Assembly (NCBI GenBank): GCA_947359465.1
Contig: OX375877.1
Span: 56,126,944 to 56,190,943, forward strand
Source: Metellina segmentata
Lineage: Eukaryota > Arthropoda > Arachnida > Araneae > Tetragnathidae
Direction of reading: 5' to 3'
DNA length: 64,000 nucleotides
The translations under genes and the position numbers were made by a program. Positions 34,562-46,160 of the stretch are shown piece after piece. The stretch's first letter is position 1, and every line of letters begins with the position of its first letter. The notes beneath the pieces were generated by a model. The model was given only the letters and a program-made list of their open reading frames with translations, was not told where the DNA came from and did not search any database.

Positions 34562-34689
34562 CATTTTTTTTCTCCAAAATAAACCCTAATCTAACCCACC
34601 CGCTACCCGCGTTATGTCATCACTTGAGAGGTGACTTACGACCGGTACTACCAATAATTTTACAATGTTACCCAACTTACTTTCTCTAT
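34209..34689. other. Junction region without a gene
   Basis: Contains the TA microsatellite and unassigned sequence between the SINE array and the decayed 3' end of the minus-strand LTR element. Confidence 0.4.
34517..34559. repeat. TA microsatellite
   Basis: An uninterrupted run of TA dinucleotides. Confidence 0.95.
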
Positions 34690-34699
34690 TTTTAACGAG

Positions 34700-37575
34700 T
34701 AATTAATTTACGAGAGAATATGCCTTGTTTGAAGCAGTGGATGCCTAACTCAATGTCTGGTTATATATCGTTTTAAGATCTTGGCTGTCTTTCTGAGCCC
34801 TTATACATTCATTCTGTCAATGTTTAACAGTGCTAATGCAGGGACATCTTTCTGAAGAGAAGGGATCGAAATTTCTTTCTCTGCCTCAAACGATTACATC
34901 TTCAGCTTCATTTTTTTCGCACTAATTTTGCTACTTTTTCTTTCAACCTCTTTTGTTTGAGACCTTGTCTGAACAGCGTTAACATCTTTTGCGGCGAAGA
35001 AATCGCATCCCGTTTTGTTTTTTATCAACTCAGCTGTTTTATTTCCTACCAGGTATCTATCATGGTGGTTTAAATTATTTCCGCAGACAGCCGCTTTTGA
35101 TTGAACCGTCCCGAATTCTCCAGCATACCTAATCTGGACTTAGCTGTTGCTTTACCCAGATATTTTCACCAGAAACATTAGAGGGACTTATATGTCTTTT
35201 GCATACTAAATCAATTGTTGCACCCGTATCTCTTAAAATATGGATTTTGCTTCCATTTACTGAGCCCTTACTAGTATATGAATTAAGACAATTTTGCTCA
35301 CTATTTCCCTCAACATTATTTAGCGATTCCGTTTCTTTCTTTCTATTTAACTTTGGGCAAACGGGTCTTATATGGCCTATCACATTACAGCAGTAACACC
35401 TTGGGGTCGCTCGTCGCTCGAATTCCCTATCCCTGGATTAACGGCCATATTCACAAGTCTCGAGTTAACTCGAGAATCAGTTGATCCGCGAGTAAGAGTT
35501 AACTCGAGGATTATCAAAAACGGTATTCTCAAACGGCGTGTTAAGTGATCCGGGGATTAAAATGAGACGCTCGCTGTGATTGGCTCCTCACGATCACATG
35601 ATATTGTTTACATTGGTTACGACGCCCGAATCTGCATTCATACTGATCAAGCACGTACTTCGCCATAGAATTCAATCCAAATTGTGATTCAATAGGACTC
35701 ACACAGCATTTAAATATAGGTTTGGGTAAAGAAATGCAAAGGTATTTAATTTCAAATTGGATTTTTATGGAAACCTAAATTTGGCAAGAAAGAATTGTAC
35801 ACAATTGTCTTGACAGATGTATGTTATCTAATTATCTTTGTACTTGTTAGTATGAGTGTGTGTTGGTGTCGTGAAAAGTAACTTGCACTGTCAATTTTCT
35901 TTCATTCGTAATAAATCAACTGAATAATTTTTATTCTAAAACGAATTTTTATCTGCCATGGTCATATTCTACCGTTCGCTCTCCCCGGCTTTGTTGACGG
36001 ATGTGCCGCCATCTATCGTTTCGCCAAGCTGCTTGTTTAAGATTATGAGTTACCTTTATTTCCATTTCCCTTTTGAATTTCAATAAAAATATGTTTAAAT
36101 TTTTCCATTTAAGCAATATTATGATGATTAGATGAGCTGCTATGCAGAAGGTGCTCTGTAATGACAGATCCAGTCCAGTCGTCGAAAGAATATTGTAATT
36201 GAGCATAGAATGAAACGTGTCATCCATTTTGTTTTCCCAAAAAGATGGTACTGCGCATGCGTTAAATGTAACTCGCGAGTTAACTCGCCGATTTCGGAGG
36301 ATCAAAATGTAACACCGAAACGGCAGTTTAAACCACGGATCAGGACTTGTGAAAACGGTTTTTTCGATAACTCGCGGATAATCGTTGATCCTCAAGTTAA
36401 CTCGGACTTGTGAATACGGCCGTTAGAGCGCGAACGGGGAGGAACAGTTTTTTTCGGGGGAGCGTCTCCTATCTTAATTTCCCTTCCTTTTAGGTCGAAA
36501 GTTGGCAGAGTCCTTTCGTTTCTATAAACCCTATCACCGAATCACGGTGTTAGCTTTCTTACGTCCTCATAATTATCGAAAAGATTTGCTAGTTTTGAAG
36601 GTGATTTTAAGGTAGCCCAATCGTCTAGGAAATGATCTTTCATGTCGAATTTTGCGTGTTTTTTCAATTGATCTGCTATCATTAGTTCCTTAAGGTTTTC
36701 AAACGTTTCAACCTTTAAACCTGTGAGCCACTCTTCTAAATAATACTTAATTTCAAACGTAAAATCCTTCCATGTGCCATCTGATTTCTTTTGATGTTGC
36801 ACAAATGTTTGTTGGAATATTTATGGACTTAATTTAAATCGTTGAAGTAATACGTTCTTAACATGATCGTAATTTTCTGCTTGTTATTGTGGCTCATGGG
36901 TAATTAATTGTACAATATCTAAAGGTAACAGGCTCACCAAATGCCCTACCCAATTTTCTTTTTCAACTAACGCTCTTTTATCTAGGCGTTCAAATATTAC
37001 GAGATATAAACTATTATCGGATTTGTTTGAATTGAATTCTGGAATTAATTTTTTTATATCTAACCGGGACGTTATTGCAGAAGATTTTATAGTTTCATTG
37101 GACTCGTAATTTGTATGATTTTCTAACTTTAATTTCTCTAGTTCAAAATTCATCTTTATTTCCTTTTCTTTTAATTCGTTCTTTGCTAGTCTTAATTCGT
37201 GCTCTGCTAGTCTTACTTTCTTGGCCCTTTCTAACTCTTTTTATTTTATTTGTTAATCTGCTATTCTTACTTTCTCGGTCCTTTCTACCTCTTCTGTTCT
37301 TAATTTTTCAACTCGTTCTAATCCCTCTAGTCTTAATTTTCTTCCATCTCTAAATCTTCTAGCCTTAATTTTTCAGCCCTCATTAACTCTTCTTCCGTTT
37401 TTCTAGTCCCAAGAATAGTTTCAAACAGAATTTTTACAAATTCTTCATCATAATTATCACTTCCAGTTATTTCATCTTTTATTTCCAGAACTTTCATATC
37501 TGAAGAAGCCTTTATCTCTAATTGATTTTCCAAATTGAGCAAATCCTGCTTTTTTCCTTTACCCAGAAAAGCCAT
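34700..37575 (-). pseudogene. Gag-protease of the minus-strand Ty3-type element
   Basis: The start at 37575 gives MAFLGKGKKQDLLNLENQLE, then a charged coiled-coil-like part (to about 37090). A capsid part follows at 37153-36884 (FERLDKRALVEKENWVGHLV, SLLPLDIVQLI). A SCAN-like segment lies at 36802-36542 (WKDFTFEIKYYLEEWLTGL, FLDDWATLKSPSKLANLFDN). Beyond the MITE come the knuckle CYCCNVIGHIRPVC (CX2CX4HX4C) and a protease DTGA site (HILRDTGATIDLVC, about 35230). The linker follows (DRYLVGNKTAELI, VNAVQTRSQTKEV). Frameshifts near 37330 and 37160 and several stops interrupt it. Confidence 0.8.
35442..36422. mobile_element. PIF/Harbinger-like MITE with long palindromic TIRs
   Basis: The ends mirror each other: GGCCATATTCACAAGTC on the left and, reversed, GGCCGTATTCACAAGTC on the right. 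Both arms are rich in CTCGAGTTAACTCGAG-type palindromes and GTTGATCC / GGATCAAC words. The flanks are TTAA and TTAG, consistent with a TTA target duplication. It interrupts the gag-protease gene. The two open frames inside (35949-36395 and 36210-36413) oppose each other and look accidental. Confidence 0.65.
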
Positions 37576-38355
37576 TTCTTAAACTATAGCAATACTATTC
37601 TGAAACTTAGCAATAATATCCGATATAATTCTTAAGTTATAATTACACACAAAGTTTTACGACGCTCTAGAAAACTGAATAACAATGTTATCATACAAGA
37701 AAAACACTAGAGTATTTCAAAACTTGTTAAAATAATTTTAAGAAATTCTAACCAAACTGTAATCAACACAACTCAATAAATATAAAAGCACTCACCCCTG
37801 TTTGTTGTACTCAAAATTCTGGCCTTTCTGTTTGCACACAACATTATCGGATGACACTTTTTTTCGGCTGAAAAGCCCACAAATGGTCAACTTGGCCTTA
37901 ACTTGGCTAGATAACCACGAATCAAGATGATTCTCTACTCGACACCTGGCGGGTCGCCTTCAGTGCACTCCGTTGAATCATGCAATACCTGGTTAGTTTG
38001 ACCACCGAATCTGGTCAATTCACCTCACGACTCCTGGCGGGGTCGTCTTCCATGAGGTTTGTTCCACCACACAACAGCTGGTCAGTTTGACCTTCCCGAA
38101 TAAGGTTGATTCGTCTCGACTCCTGGCGGGTCTTTTACCAACCGATCCTTCCCTTCCGATCACACAAAACTAACAAGTTTCGTAAGCAACAAAAATTATT
38201 TCGAGGAGATAAAAGTTCCAACGAGCCAAAACACCGCTCGTTGAAGAAAGGGGGTACGAGACGAATAGTAAGAAGAAAGACGAATAGTGCTTTCTCCCCG
38301 TGCTATCAGCAAACTAAGCGCGAAACCGCTTCTGCCCAGGGAATAACTGTATCAC

Positions 38356-38374
38356 AATCCCACCGCTGCCACCA
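38356..38374 (-). other. tRNA-Leu primer-binding site
   Basis: The minus strand reads TGGTGGCAGCGGTGGGATT. Its complement AATCCCACCGCTGCCACCA has the form of a tRNA-Leu 3' end with CCA, from general knowledge of tRNA-Leu acceptor sequences. It lies 13 bases inside the LTR end. Confidence 0.7.
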
Positions 38375-38387
38375 TTTTTAACTTTGC

Positions 38388-39119
38388 TGTACCGGTTGAA
38401 ATGGTGTGGTGACAGAAATGAAATGGTAGCGTAAAGGAATAAGATCTTTGATTTCACCACTACAATATTTATTCTACCATCCTACAGCTTAGCAGATATT
38501 TACAGCAAGTTTACATATAGTTTTGGGACAAGAAGGGTACGACAAGTAAGCAAGCTTATTCTCGCTCTCAGGTCGCAGTAGTCTCTGTGGAAAATTCAGG
38601 ACGCCTTTGAACGGAAAACACCAGATGTCGATGGAATTTCGAGTGTTCTCAAGGGGCTTGAGATTGATGAGATCGTGATGTCAGTATAACGTCAGATTAA
38701 AAGGGTTAGTTTCAAGTGTCCAGAAATACATGACCGATGTAATGTCAAATGGAGTGTTGGAATAGTACTTCCAGGGTTAGTTATGGATAGTTGATCACTT
38801 GAAAGGAGTTTTATGATCTCCAGTTAGGGAATTCTGGAATACATCTGATTTGTGTCCGCTTGATCAAAGAAACCGCGTTTAGAGCGGTACAATTGGCAGT
38901 ATAATGGTCAGTTGAGGTATTGATGTCAGACGTAAGCCGCGTGCACTCTGTCTTCTCTACGAATGACCGGGGAGCTCCGCTTGGGTGAAAAAGAGACTAG
39001 GGTTTACAGAAGTAAAGGCACCGCCTTATGACGCGACGTTGTCCTTGGGGGTTTAAATATGGTGGATCCTGTTAGTTAGCTCGCTGTACCCGGGAAGGTA
39101 ACCAAGTGTTATTATTACA
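38388..39119 (-). repeat. LTR (732 bp) of the Ty3-type element
   Basis: In minus orientation it starts TGTAATAATAAC and ends GGTACA, giving TGTA/TACA termini. AATAAA (plus TTTATT near 38468) and an AT-rich TATTTAAA box (near 39055) lie inside. On the gag side a primer-binding site follows. On the other side the purine tract AGAAGGGGGAGGAT (39120-39133) directly precedes it, so it has both 5'-LTR and 3'-LTR neighbours. Confidence 0.7.
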
Positions 39120-39133
39120 TATCCTCCCCCTTC

Positions 39134-39839
39134 TGGAAGAGGCTTGGTTGGAGTGTTGCATTGCAAGCAAGAGTTGCCACAAAGAAGGGCAGCCCAGTAA
39201 CAAGGAACACCACTGAGTCTCTCCCTCACTTCCATTGACGTATATTCAAAATACAATTGTAATCTAAACATCATTCATACGATTAAAGTAAGTATAATTT
39301 ATCGACAAAGGTACACGATCTGTGATCTCCTTTAGTGTCTGAAATGTCCATTCTTTACAATAGTTCATGTCTTTTTATTTCACTTATTTATCTCTTAGGT
39401 TCTTTAACCTTTATTAGGGTGAAACACATTTCAGTTTTTTCACTCTGATACTTTGAGTTGAACTCACTGCTTATTTCATAGAGCAGATATTATCGTGATA
39501 ACTGTCTTGAGGTATTTATTTCTCAGAATATTAATAAAATGAATTGTTATATACAACTTACCAAAATGGAAAAATGGACATAAATATGTACTGAAAGTTT
39601 TTTATTTTTTATTTATTCGCCTTTGAAACTATCTTTGAAAGAGAGTAAAATAAACACCAATTCTTATACATATATAGAGGTTACAAAGGAAATGATACCA
39701 AGAACTGGGGAAGGAACACGTTCAATCCGAGATGTAGTCGGGTTCGGATATACCCCTTCCCCATTGCTTATGTTAACCATTTCTTCAACCTATCATTGTG
39801 TAATTAATATTCATGAAATAGTTTGAAATTCTCAGGAGG
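39134..39839. other. Internal retroelement sequence, poorly preserved
   Basis: Lies between the integrase fragment and the purine tract on the minus strand. A 73-codon frame (39274-39053) reads through the tract into the LTR. No domain is recognised. Confidence 0.4.
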
Positions 39840-40960
39840 TTAAAAATACCTTAATTTACCAACATGCACAATTTCAGATGACTTTTTTGTTTGAAGATTA
39901 GGTCTATTAATTTCAAAGTTTGCATTAGAAATTTTCTTAAGAATTGTGTAAGGTCCAGAATATGGTGGAGACAATTTACGCGTATTAGGATAGTGAAACT
40001 CTTTATATTTTACAATATCACCCGGGTTAAAAGGAGCTGGGAGAAATCGTGCGTATAATGGATTTTTTTTCTTGTGAAAATCTATAGTTCTTGACAATGA
40101 CAATTTCCTAGCCTCTTCAAGAGCTGTGTGATATTCCTCACCTTCTAGAGGCGGATTGAAGGGTAATATTCCATACATTAGGTAAGCAGGAGGAAATTGA
40201 GCGCCTGAGTGGGGGGTATTGTTATATTCCAATGTTACTTGTTCTAGCAATTTAGACCAAGGAATTTTGGTAGAAGTAGTATTAACTTTACATTTAAGTC
40301 TAGTGATAATATATTGATTAACGTGTTCCGTTTTCCCATTGGTTTGAGGGTGATGGAAAAAAGTTAAAAGTTGTTTAATATCATAATCTCTAAGAAATTT
40401 CCTGAATCTCGACGAAGTGAAGGCTCCATTTCTGTCACTGAGCAATTTCTTAGGTGTTTGAACTTTAAATACTTGTTTTAAACAGTTAGTGTAGGTATCA
40501 GTATTTTCAATTTTGGATGCTTAAGTCCAAATGTAACGAGTGGCATGGTCTATGACAGTGTGTGGAAATGTTTTGCTGAATTATAATAGTTAAACCCGCC
40601 AACCGTATCTATTGAATTTATATCAAAAGGGTTTTCAACGGGAGGTAAAGCAGATAAGAATTTATATATTTTTTAAGACTCTTATTAAGCTGACATGTTT
40701 CAAAATGTTTAACAAAATTGGTAATATCCAACGTAATATTTGGCCAATAATATTATGGAGTGATTAAATGTAGCATTTTTGTACACCTGGATGACCAAAT
40801 TGGTTATGTGTATATTCTAATATTTTCCCTCTTAATTTTGTTGGTACTACGATTTTTTAAACCTCTTTTTGTATATTACACTCATTGCCATACACATTTG
40901 CGCACCAAGAAATAATTGTCGGATCGTAACGATACTTGGCTTGACAGTACATGTCGGCCA
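39840..40960 (-). pseudogene. Ty3-type integrase fragment, minus strand
   Basis: The intact part (40445-39840) starts MLSDRNGAFTSSRFRKFLRD and contains HHPQTNGKTEHVNQYI. The Asp and Glu (D4, E40) keep D,35,E spacing. EYNNTPHSGAQFPPAYLMYG and a C-terminal GPY-like segment (SPPYSGPYTILKKI) follow. Upstream to about 40960, frame-shifted remnants such as DITNFVKHFETCQLNKS belong to the N-terminal zinc region. It points the same way as the adjacent LTR and may be the upstream partner of a tandem element. Confidence 0.8.
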
Positions 40961-41110
40961 GATATGGAAATTATTAGTAATGCAGCTTGATTGCGCATTG
41001 CGTAATGTCACTAGAGGGCGTTGAACTTCGTTCTCCTTGGAGTATACAACAGGTAAGCAGAGCTTGTTTGAGTGTACTTAATCTTTTGCAAAGGAAACGC
41101 TGAGGTAGAC

Positions 41111-42135
41111 ATGCCGTTACGCCGCCATCGAAGACAATATGAGCAGCTGGCAGAGTTCAAGAGGGGAAGAATCATCGGGACACGATGGAAGCTGGGTGGT
41201 CAGTTTGGCAAGTAGCACGTCAAGTAGGTAGTTCTGATTTTACAGTGAGGAGGTGGTGCGACCAGTGTACAGAAGATACGTCATTTACACGGCGACCAGA
41301 CTCAGGACGCCCTCAACAAACCAGTCGTCGAGAAGACCGTCCCATCATACGAAACGCACGCACGCGTAGAGCCAACTGCCTCATTGGCCTCTATCCAGAC
41401 ACAGGAAGAACCTTTACTACGGGCCCTTGTGTCTTCCCGAACCATCGCAAGGCGCCAGGCTGAAGGACATCTGGCATCGCGGCGCCCATTACGTGTGCTG
41501 CCAATGACACCAACCCACCAACGCCTCCGTTTGGAGTGGTGTCGAGCATGACGGGATTGGACTGCAACGGAATGGAAGCAGGTCATTTTTAGCGACGTAT
41601 CTAGATTTAATTTGAGCAGTGATGACAATCGTGTTCGTGTGTGGAGGCCCCGTGGCGAACGCCTCAATTTTGCCTTCGCTTTACAGCGACACATCGCACC
41701 CACAGCTGGTGTGATGGTATAGGGTGCCATTGCTTACGATACACGGTCACCCCTAATATTGATCCATGGCACAATGACAGCCCAGAGGTACGTCGATGAC
41801 ATCATTCAGCCACATGTGATGCCACTCATGGCAGGTCTCCCAGGAGCCATTTTTCAACAAGACAATGCTCGGCCACACACATCAAGGATGTCACAAGACT
41901 GCCTCCGCCACATTACCACCCTTCCCTGGCCTGCTCGATCCCCATATATGTCACCGATCGAGTAAATCTGGGATCATTTGGGACGGCAAGTTGGACACCC
42001 TACGAAATTGGTCGAACAAGAGGTGCGTTTACAGCAACTGTGGAACGAGATGTCTCAGGATATCATACGGAACTTGTATGCCTCAATGTCCACTCGTATC
42101 GCATCGTGCATTCGTGCTAGAGGGGGTTGAACAGA
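41111..42135 (+). pseudogene. Tc1 transposase A, plus strand
   Basis: The start MPLRRHRRQYEQLAEFKRGR at 41111 is followed by a one-base shift. A helix-turn-helix region (GWSVWQVARQVGSSDFTVRR) and a second shift lead to SRTIARRQAEGHLASRRPLR. The catalytic region has IFSDVSRFNL, IFQQDNARPH and SPIE, so the D, D, E residues are present. Stops at about 41550, 41720 and 41963 kill it. The end RIASCIRARGG is typical of the family, but the right TIR is missing because another Tc1 copy is joined there. The left TIR is not clearly preserved near 40947. Confidence 0.88.
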
Positions 42136-43089
42136 GTACAGCAGACCAAGCAGCATCCACACGTTGCCAAAGTTGATCTGGTGTGGCAGCTGGGGATGTA
42201 ATCTGGGTCAATCGTTGAGCAACCATGGACCACATGTTTTCTATCGGCGAAAGATCCGGAGACCGAGATGGCCTGGGAAGCAATTCAATCTGGCGATTCA
42301 CAAAGAACCCTTGGACAATGCGTGACACGTGTGAAAATCCTGTGATTATCCTGTTGAAAAATGGCTGTGGACAAGCCCTGAAGGTATGGAAGGACAACTG
42401 GCTCTAACACCTCGGAGATGTAGCGCTGGCTGTTTAAAGTACCGGCAATGCGTACTAGAGGAGTGCGAGAGTGATATCCAATACCGCCTTGCCATAATAC
42501 CCGGAGCAGGACCAGTGTGGCTGTGCATAACGCAGCTGTTCAGCATCCTCTCTCTACGGTGTCTCCAGACTCGAATCCGACCATCGTGGTGTTGCAGACA
42601 TTAGCGTGACTCGTCAGTAAAGACAATTTAATTCCATTATGCCGTCCATATCCTTCTTTCATCGCACCATTGGTGGCGGAGACGTCTGTGGTTCTGCGTC
42701 AAGGGTAGACGAAGCAATGGACGTCTTGCGGACAGACCACTCTACTGTAAACGGAGTTGAATGATACGCGCAGACACTGGATGATGCGTTATAGACTGAA
42801 TGTGCTGTGCTATTGTTCGTAATGTGGCTGAGCAATCCGTCACTGTCATACGCATAATATTCCTTTCATCACGTGAAGTGGTGCACTGAGGTGGATGCAA
42901 TCGAACACGTCGGTCAGTCGTACCCTCCTGCATCCAACGATCACATATCCGCCTTACAGTTGTTTGGTTTCGTCCAACACGACTACCGGTTTCCCTGAAA
43001 GATAATCCACAATTTCGGTAGGCCACTATCCTTCCTTTGTCGAACTCGGATACTTGATCAAAAGATGATCGCTGTTTTCTACGAGGCAT
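42083..43089 (-). pseudogene. Tc1 transposase B, minus strand, C-terminally truncated
   Basis: The N-terminal frame (43089-42742) starts MPRRKQRSSFDQVSEFDKGR and has a helix-turn-helix (LSFRETGSRVGRNQTTVRRI). The middle is frame-shifted (GPAPGIM, GTLNS, FQQDNARPH-like remnants). The C-terminal frame (42397-42083) has PSRSPDLSPIENMWSMVAQR and stops matching after AAWSAV near 42135, where copy A begins. The intact outer TIR at 43285-43318 supports the orientation. Confidence 0.85.
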
Positions 43090-43284
43090 AATTGATCGTT
43101 TTTTTTAAACCACAAGAAAAACACAATTGCCGTACTTGAAATCGTCGAAATCTCCAAACCTTAAATAGCGCTTTGAAGTGGCGCCACAGGCGCGTGTAAT
43201 GTTTGTCTGCGCTGAAATTCTAATCATTTGCATATCTCACCTCCGCTAATGCATGTTGTAAATTTCATGTTATTTGCATGCTTC

Positions 43285-43318
43285 CTTCAGGGTGTTGTAT
43301 TAACGGTGGCCAGCAGTG
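43285..43318 (-). repeat. Tc1 terminal inverted repeat
   Basis: The minus strand reads CACTGCTGGCCACCGTTAAT followed by ACAACACCCTGAAGG. It is flanked by TA repeats on the outer side, as expected for insertion at TA. Confidence 0.65.
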
Positions 43319-43329
43319 TATATATATAT

Positions 43330-43685
43330 ATTGTCGATGAGTTTAAGTTCTACTGATTTGAGTGCTAAGAATTCTTGCAGTAGTATTGCTTTTCGTAATT
43401 TTGAAAACGATCCTTAAATAACAAGTTGAGGCGGGCCTCTAGAAAATAAAGGAAGAGCCTCATACGACCCACGAACTCTGCAGTACTAAAGAAAACAAAC
43501 GATCCATTGGAATATGAGAATTTTGCATTATACTAATATTAGTAGAAAGGTAGTATTTACTGAAAACACGTTCAACCGCGGAAAAATAGCGTATTTGCAC
43601 ACATTTAGCTTTACAGAAAAATACTCTCAATAGACATTTAATTTTAAAGCAATCGTTTGGCTATTTTGCATGAGCATGGAGTGGA
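43330..43685. other. Unassigned sequence
   Basis: No recognisable feature between the Tc1 end and the SINE fragment. Confidence 0.5.
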
Positions 43686-43689
43686 AGTT

Positions 43690-43855
43690 TGGATAGTTGG
43701 GTGCCAGCTCAGGTATTGCCTCGTCATCTGAACGTGGTTTTAAATCATATGGTATTGTCACAGATTTTTCTGTTCTTAGTTTGTTGCCAGACGGTTCCCA
43801 ATAGCCCGCAGAATTGTTTAATTTGATGTTAATTAAATACCTATTTACCAATTGT
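43690..43855 (+). repeat. SINE fragment, plus strand
   Basis: GTGCCAGCTCAGGTATTGCC, TCATCTGAACGTGGTTTTAA and TTGATGTTAATTAAATACCT match the body and tail of the SINE family. The tRNA head is absent and the copy is diverged. Confidence 0.6.
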
Positions 43856-44154
43856 AAATTCGTTTCTTTTAATTGAACAAAAGCAAACTCCTCGTGCACC
43901 ACAGAAAAACAACAAGGGGTTTACAAAAGTTGCTGATATGTAAAAGAAAATGTTTAAAAACGTTAACTAAAATTGCAAGAAAAGCAGATTTTATTTTAAA
44001 AAAAAACAGTTTTACTGGCCATATTTTGCTTAAAATGCGTTAATTTGCTGTCATCAGAACGTGGTTCTAAATTACGTGACGTTGTCCTCGGATATTTTCC
44101 CTTGGGATTGAGTCGTCAATAGCCCATTATTGTGTTGCTCCAGTACAACGTTAA

Positions 44155-46064
44155 CTCATTAACGCCCAAATTAATTTTTTTTGAAGCAATGGAATAAAAT
44201 TCTTTAATCTGGGGTATTTTACCTTCAATATGAATATTATAATCGAATTTTATTGAAACGGACATAAGTTTTTTAAAGAAATGACGAACTAAAAATAGAT
44301 TGCTGGGCGTTGGCACGATATTTTTTAGCAGATAGCTGACAAATATTAGTTCTTCAATAAAATGTTTAAAAAGAATAAAATAAATAAAAACAAAAATACA
44401 TCACTTTAAAAAACATGTATATATTTCGAAATACTTAGAAATATGTAAAAAACTTATACAATAATAATAAAATACAATAATTTATTCAGGATTTAGTAAA
44501 TTATGTTCACATTTCTAAAGCACTAACAGGGGAAAAAATGGGGTAAAACACAAAGAACTTAAAAATTATAAGTGGTATATTATATTACGAAAAACATGCA
44601 ATAAACTGGTACCAAAGTAATAAAAACATTAATTACAATTTCGTGTGAAATTTTGTAAAACAGTTTTTGCATAAAGTGGTATTGCACTTTATACAAAATA
44701 TAAGTGGTCTTGATTGGCAATCTTCAAATCGGCAGCGTCTTTGGGCATTTCGCCTGCCTATATTATGATCCTCTCTGTCGTAACGAACATCATCACTAAC
44801 ATCGATTTCTGAGGTTGAGTGGAAGCTGTAAGGGTGACTTTTTAAAACTTTTCTTCCTATCCCCAATTTGAGATATTTCACGGCAACAGCTCTTCGAAAA
44901 TCGTCATAGTATTAGATCCTTGAACATTTCTATGCAGGATGCTTGCATTGACTAATGCCATATCAATAATTCGCGTGAACAAGCACCAATACTATTCTTT
45001 ACCTCTAATTGCAATGCTGTGCTTTACTAGCAACCAGTCATGATGGCCTACCCTCCCATATGTTTGTTGTAAGCATTTATGAAATTTGGTTGTGGAATTG
45101 TTACTCTTTTTTTTCTCACAAGACCATCTTTGAACTTTTGACATGCATTCGATGTCATCAAAGTTCGTAGCAACAGCAACACTTTTGTCATCTTTCCACC
45201 TGACTACCGTAATTTCATTTTTTTTTGTCAAATCGAAAATTGTATGTGCCACGTTGCATTTTATCTAACTATTTTCCTCTGCTTCCGACCATTTGGTGCA
45301 ATTCCGTGTTTTCGTTTATCAGAATACTTTTGACTTTTCAGTTTTTAGCTTTTTAGTTTTTCTCTCAGAATTTGAAGGCAAATCTGTTTCATCACATTCA
45401 TTATCTACTGAAAAAATTTCTATTTTCCCAGTAATATCCTTTATAACTGGAGAATCTAACTTATCTCTTTCCTCTTCGTCCGTCAGTTCATTAACATCAG
45501 GTTGTATATCAATAATATCATCATCAATTTCTTTAGAAAATAGATATTTGACAGCATCCTGAACGTTACTGAATATTTTCCGATTCATTTTTCCAATCTG
45601 GAGAAATACAAAAACTAAATTGTCGTACTGCCTGCAATAAGGGGAAAAAAGAACGCTTGAAAGCCCAGCGATCTATTTTTAGTACATCAACATTTCGGCT
45701 CAATTTTCTACTAATTAAATTCACTTTGAACAAACACCGCATTATATATCGAAATAGCTACATCTATAACGATAATATAAAACCCAATAAAGTTGTACTT
45801 ACCGTGATCACTTTACTGTTTTCTGGAGAAATGTGAACAAAGAACGAAAAACCGCATAAAAAAATACTAAGATAAACTTTCCTCTGTCACTGCCAGATAA
45901 AAATTAAAGCTAACGAGAAAACCACATGACATTTGAACTCGGGAATGTTTATTCTTGCCACGTGTGCAGTTCCACTGCTATGGAATGAATTGAAGGTCAC
46001 TTAAAAACGCGTTACTTGAACTTCGTCTAACGGTCTAAAAATATACCGCCTGGGCGTTAATGGG
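44155..46064 (-). mobile_element. Second piggyBac-type element, internally deleted
   Basis: TTAA at 44151-44154 and 46065-46068 flanks inverted repeats CTCATTAACGCCCA and CCCATTAACGCCCA. The interior (1910 bp) codes on the minus strand for the two ends of a piggyBac transposase, with the central catalytic region removed. It belongs to a different lineage from the 16.7 kb copy, because the terminal repeats differ. Confidence 0.88.
44633..45588 (-). pseudogene. piggyBac transposase, N- and C-terminal parts
   Basis: The N-terminal acidic part (45588-45319) has DIQPDVNELTDEEERDKLDS. The C-terminal part of the DDE domain (45252-44992) has ITVVRWKDDKSVAVATNFDD and MSKVQRWSCEKKKS. The last frame (44881-44633) has a cysteine-rich zinc domain: RCRFEDC, FCIKCNTTLCKNCFTKFH. 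The middle, with the first two catalytic aspartates, is missing, and the parts lie in different frames. Confidence 0.85.
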
Positions 46065-46160
46065 TTAATCAAAAATACCTACCTACTCTTTGGGGGATTA
46101 AATGGGGTGACGTGGCCCATCCCGTTCCTGCAGTTAGACGATAATTAAGTACCTACCTAT

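Larger units (their letters stand above)
34690..38374 (-). mobile_element. Ty3-type LTR element (gag-protease part), minus strand
   Basis: From its primer-binding site at 38374 the element runs leftwards through leader, gag, zinc knuckle and protease and fades out near 34690 in the post-protease linker. RT and integrase are absent in this stretch. A MITE (35442-36422) splits it just before the zinc knuckle. The LTR on its 5' side is 38388-39119. Confidence 0.75.
44045..46160 (+). repeat. SINE fragment split by a piggyBac element
   Basis: The left part (44045-44154) has GTCATCAGAACGTGGTTCTA, GACGTTGTCCTCGGATATTT and CAGTACAACGTTAA. The tail resumes at 46065 (TTAATCAAAAATACCTACCT) after the insertion. 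Confidence 0.65.

Noticed and set aside
35949..36413. 148-codon minus ORF and opposing plus ORF
   Set aside because: They lie inside the Harbinger-like MITE and run into its terminal repeat, with no protein-like signal.
41302..41730. 142-codon minus-strand ORF
   Set aside because: It is the antisense of the Tc1 transposase A coding region.
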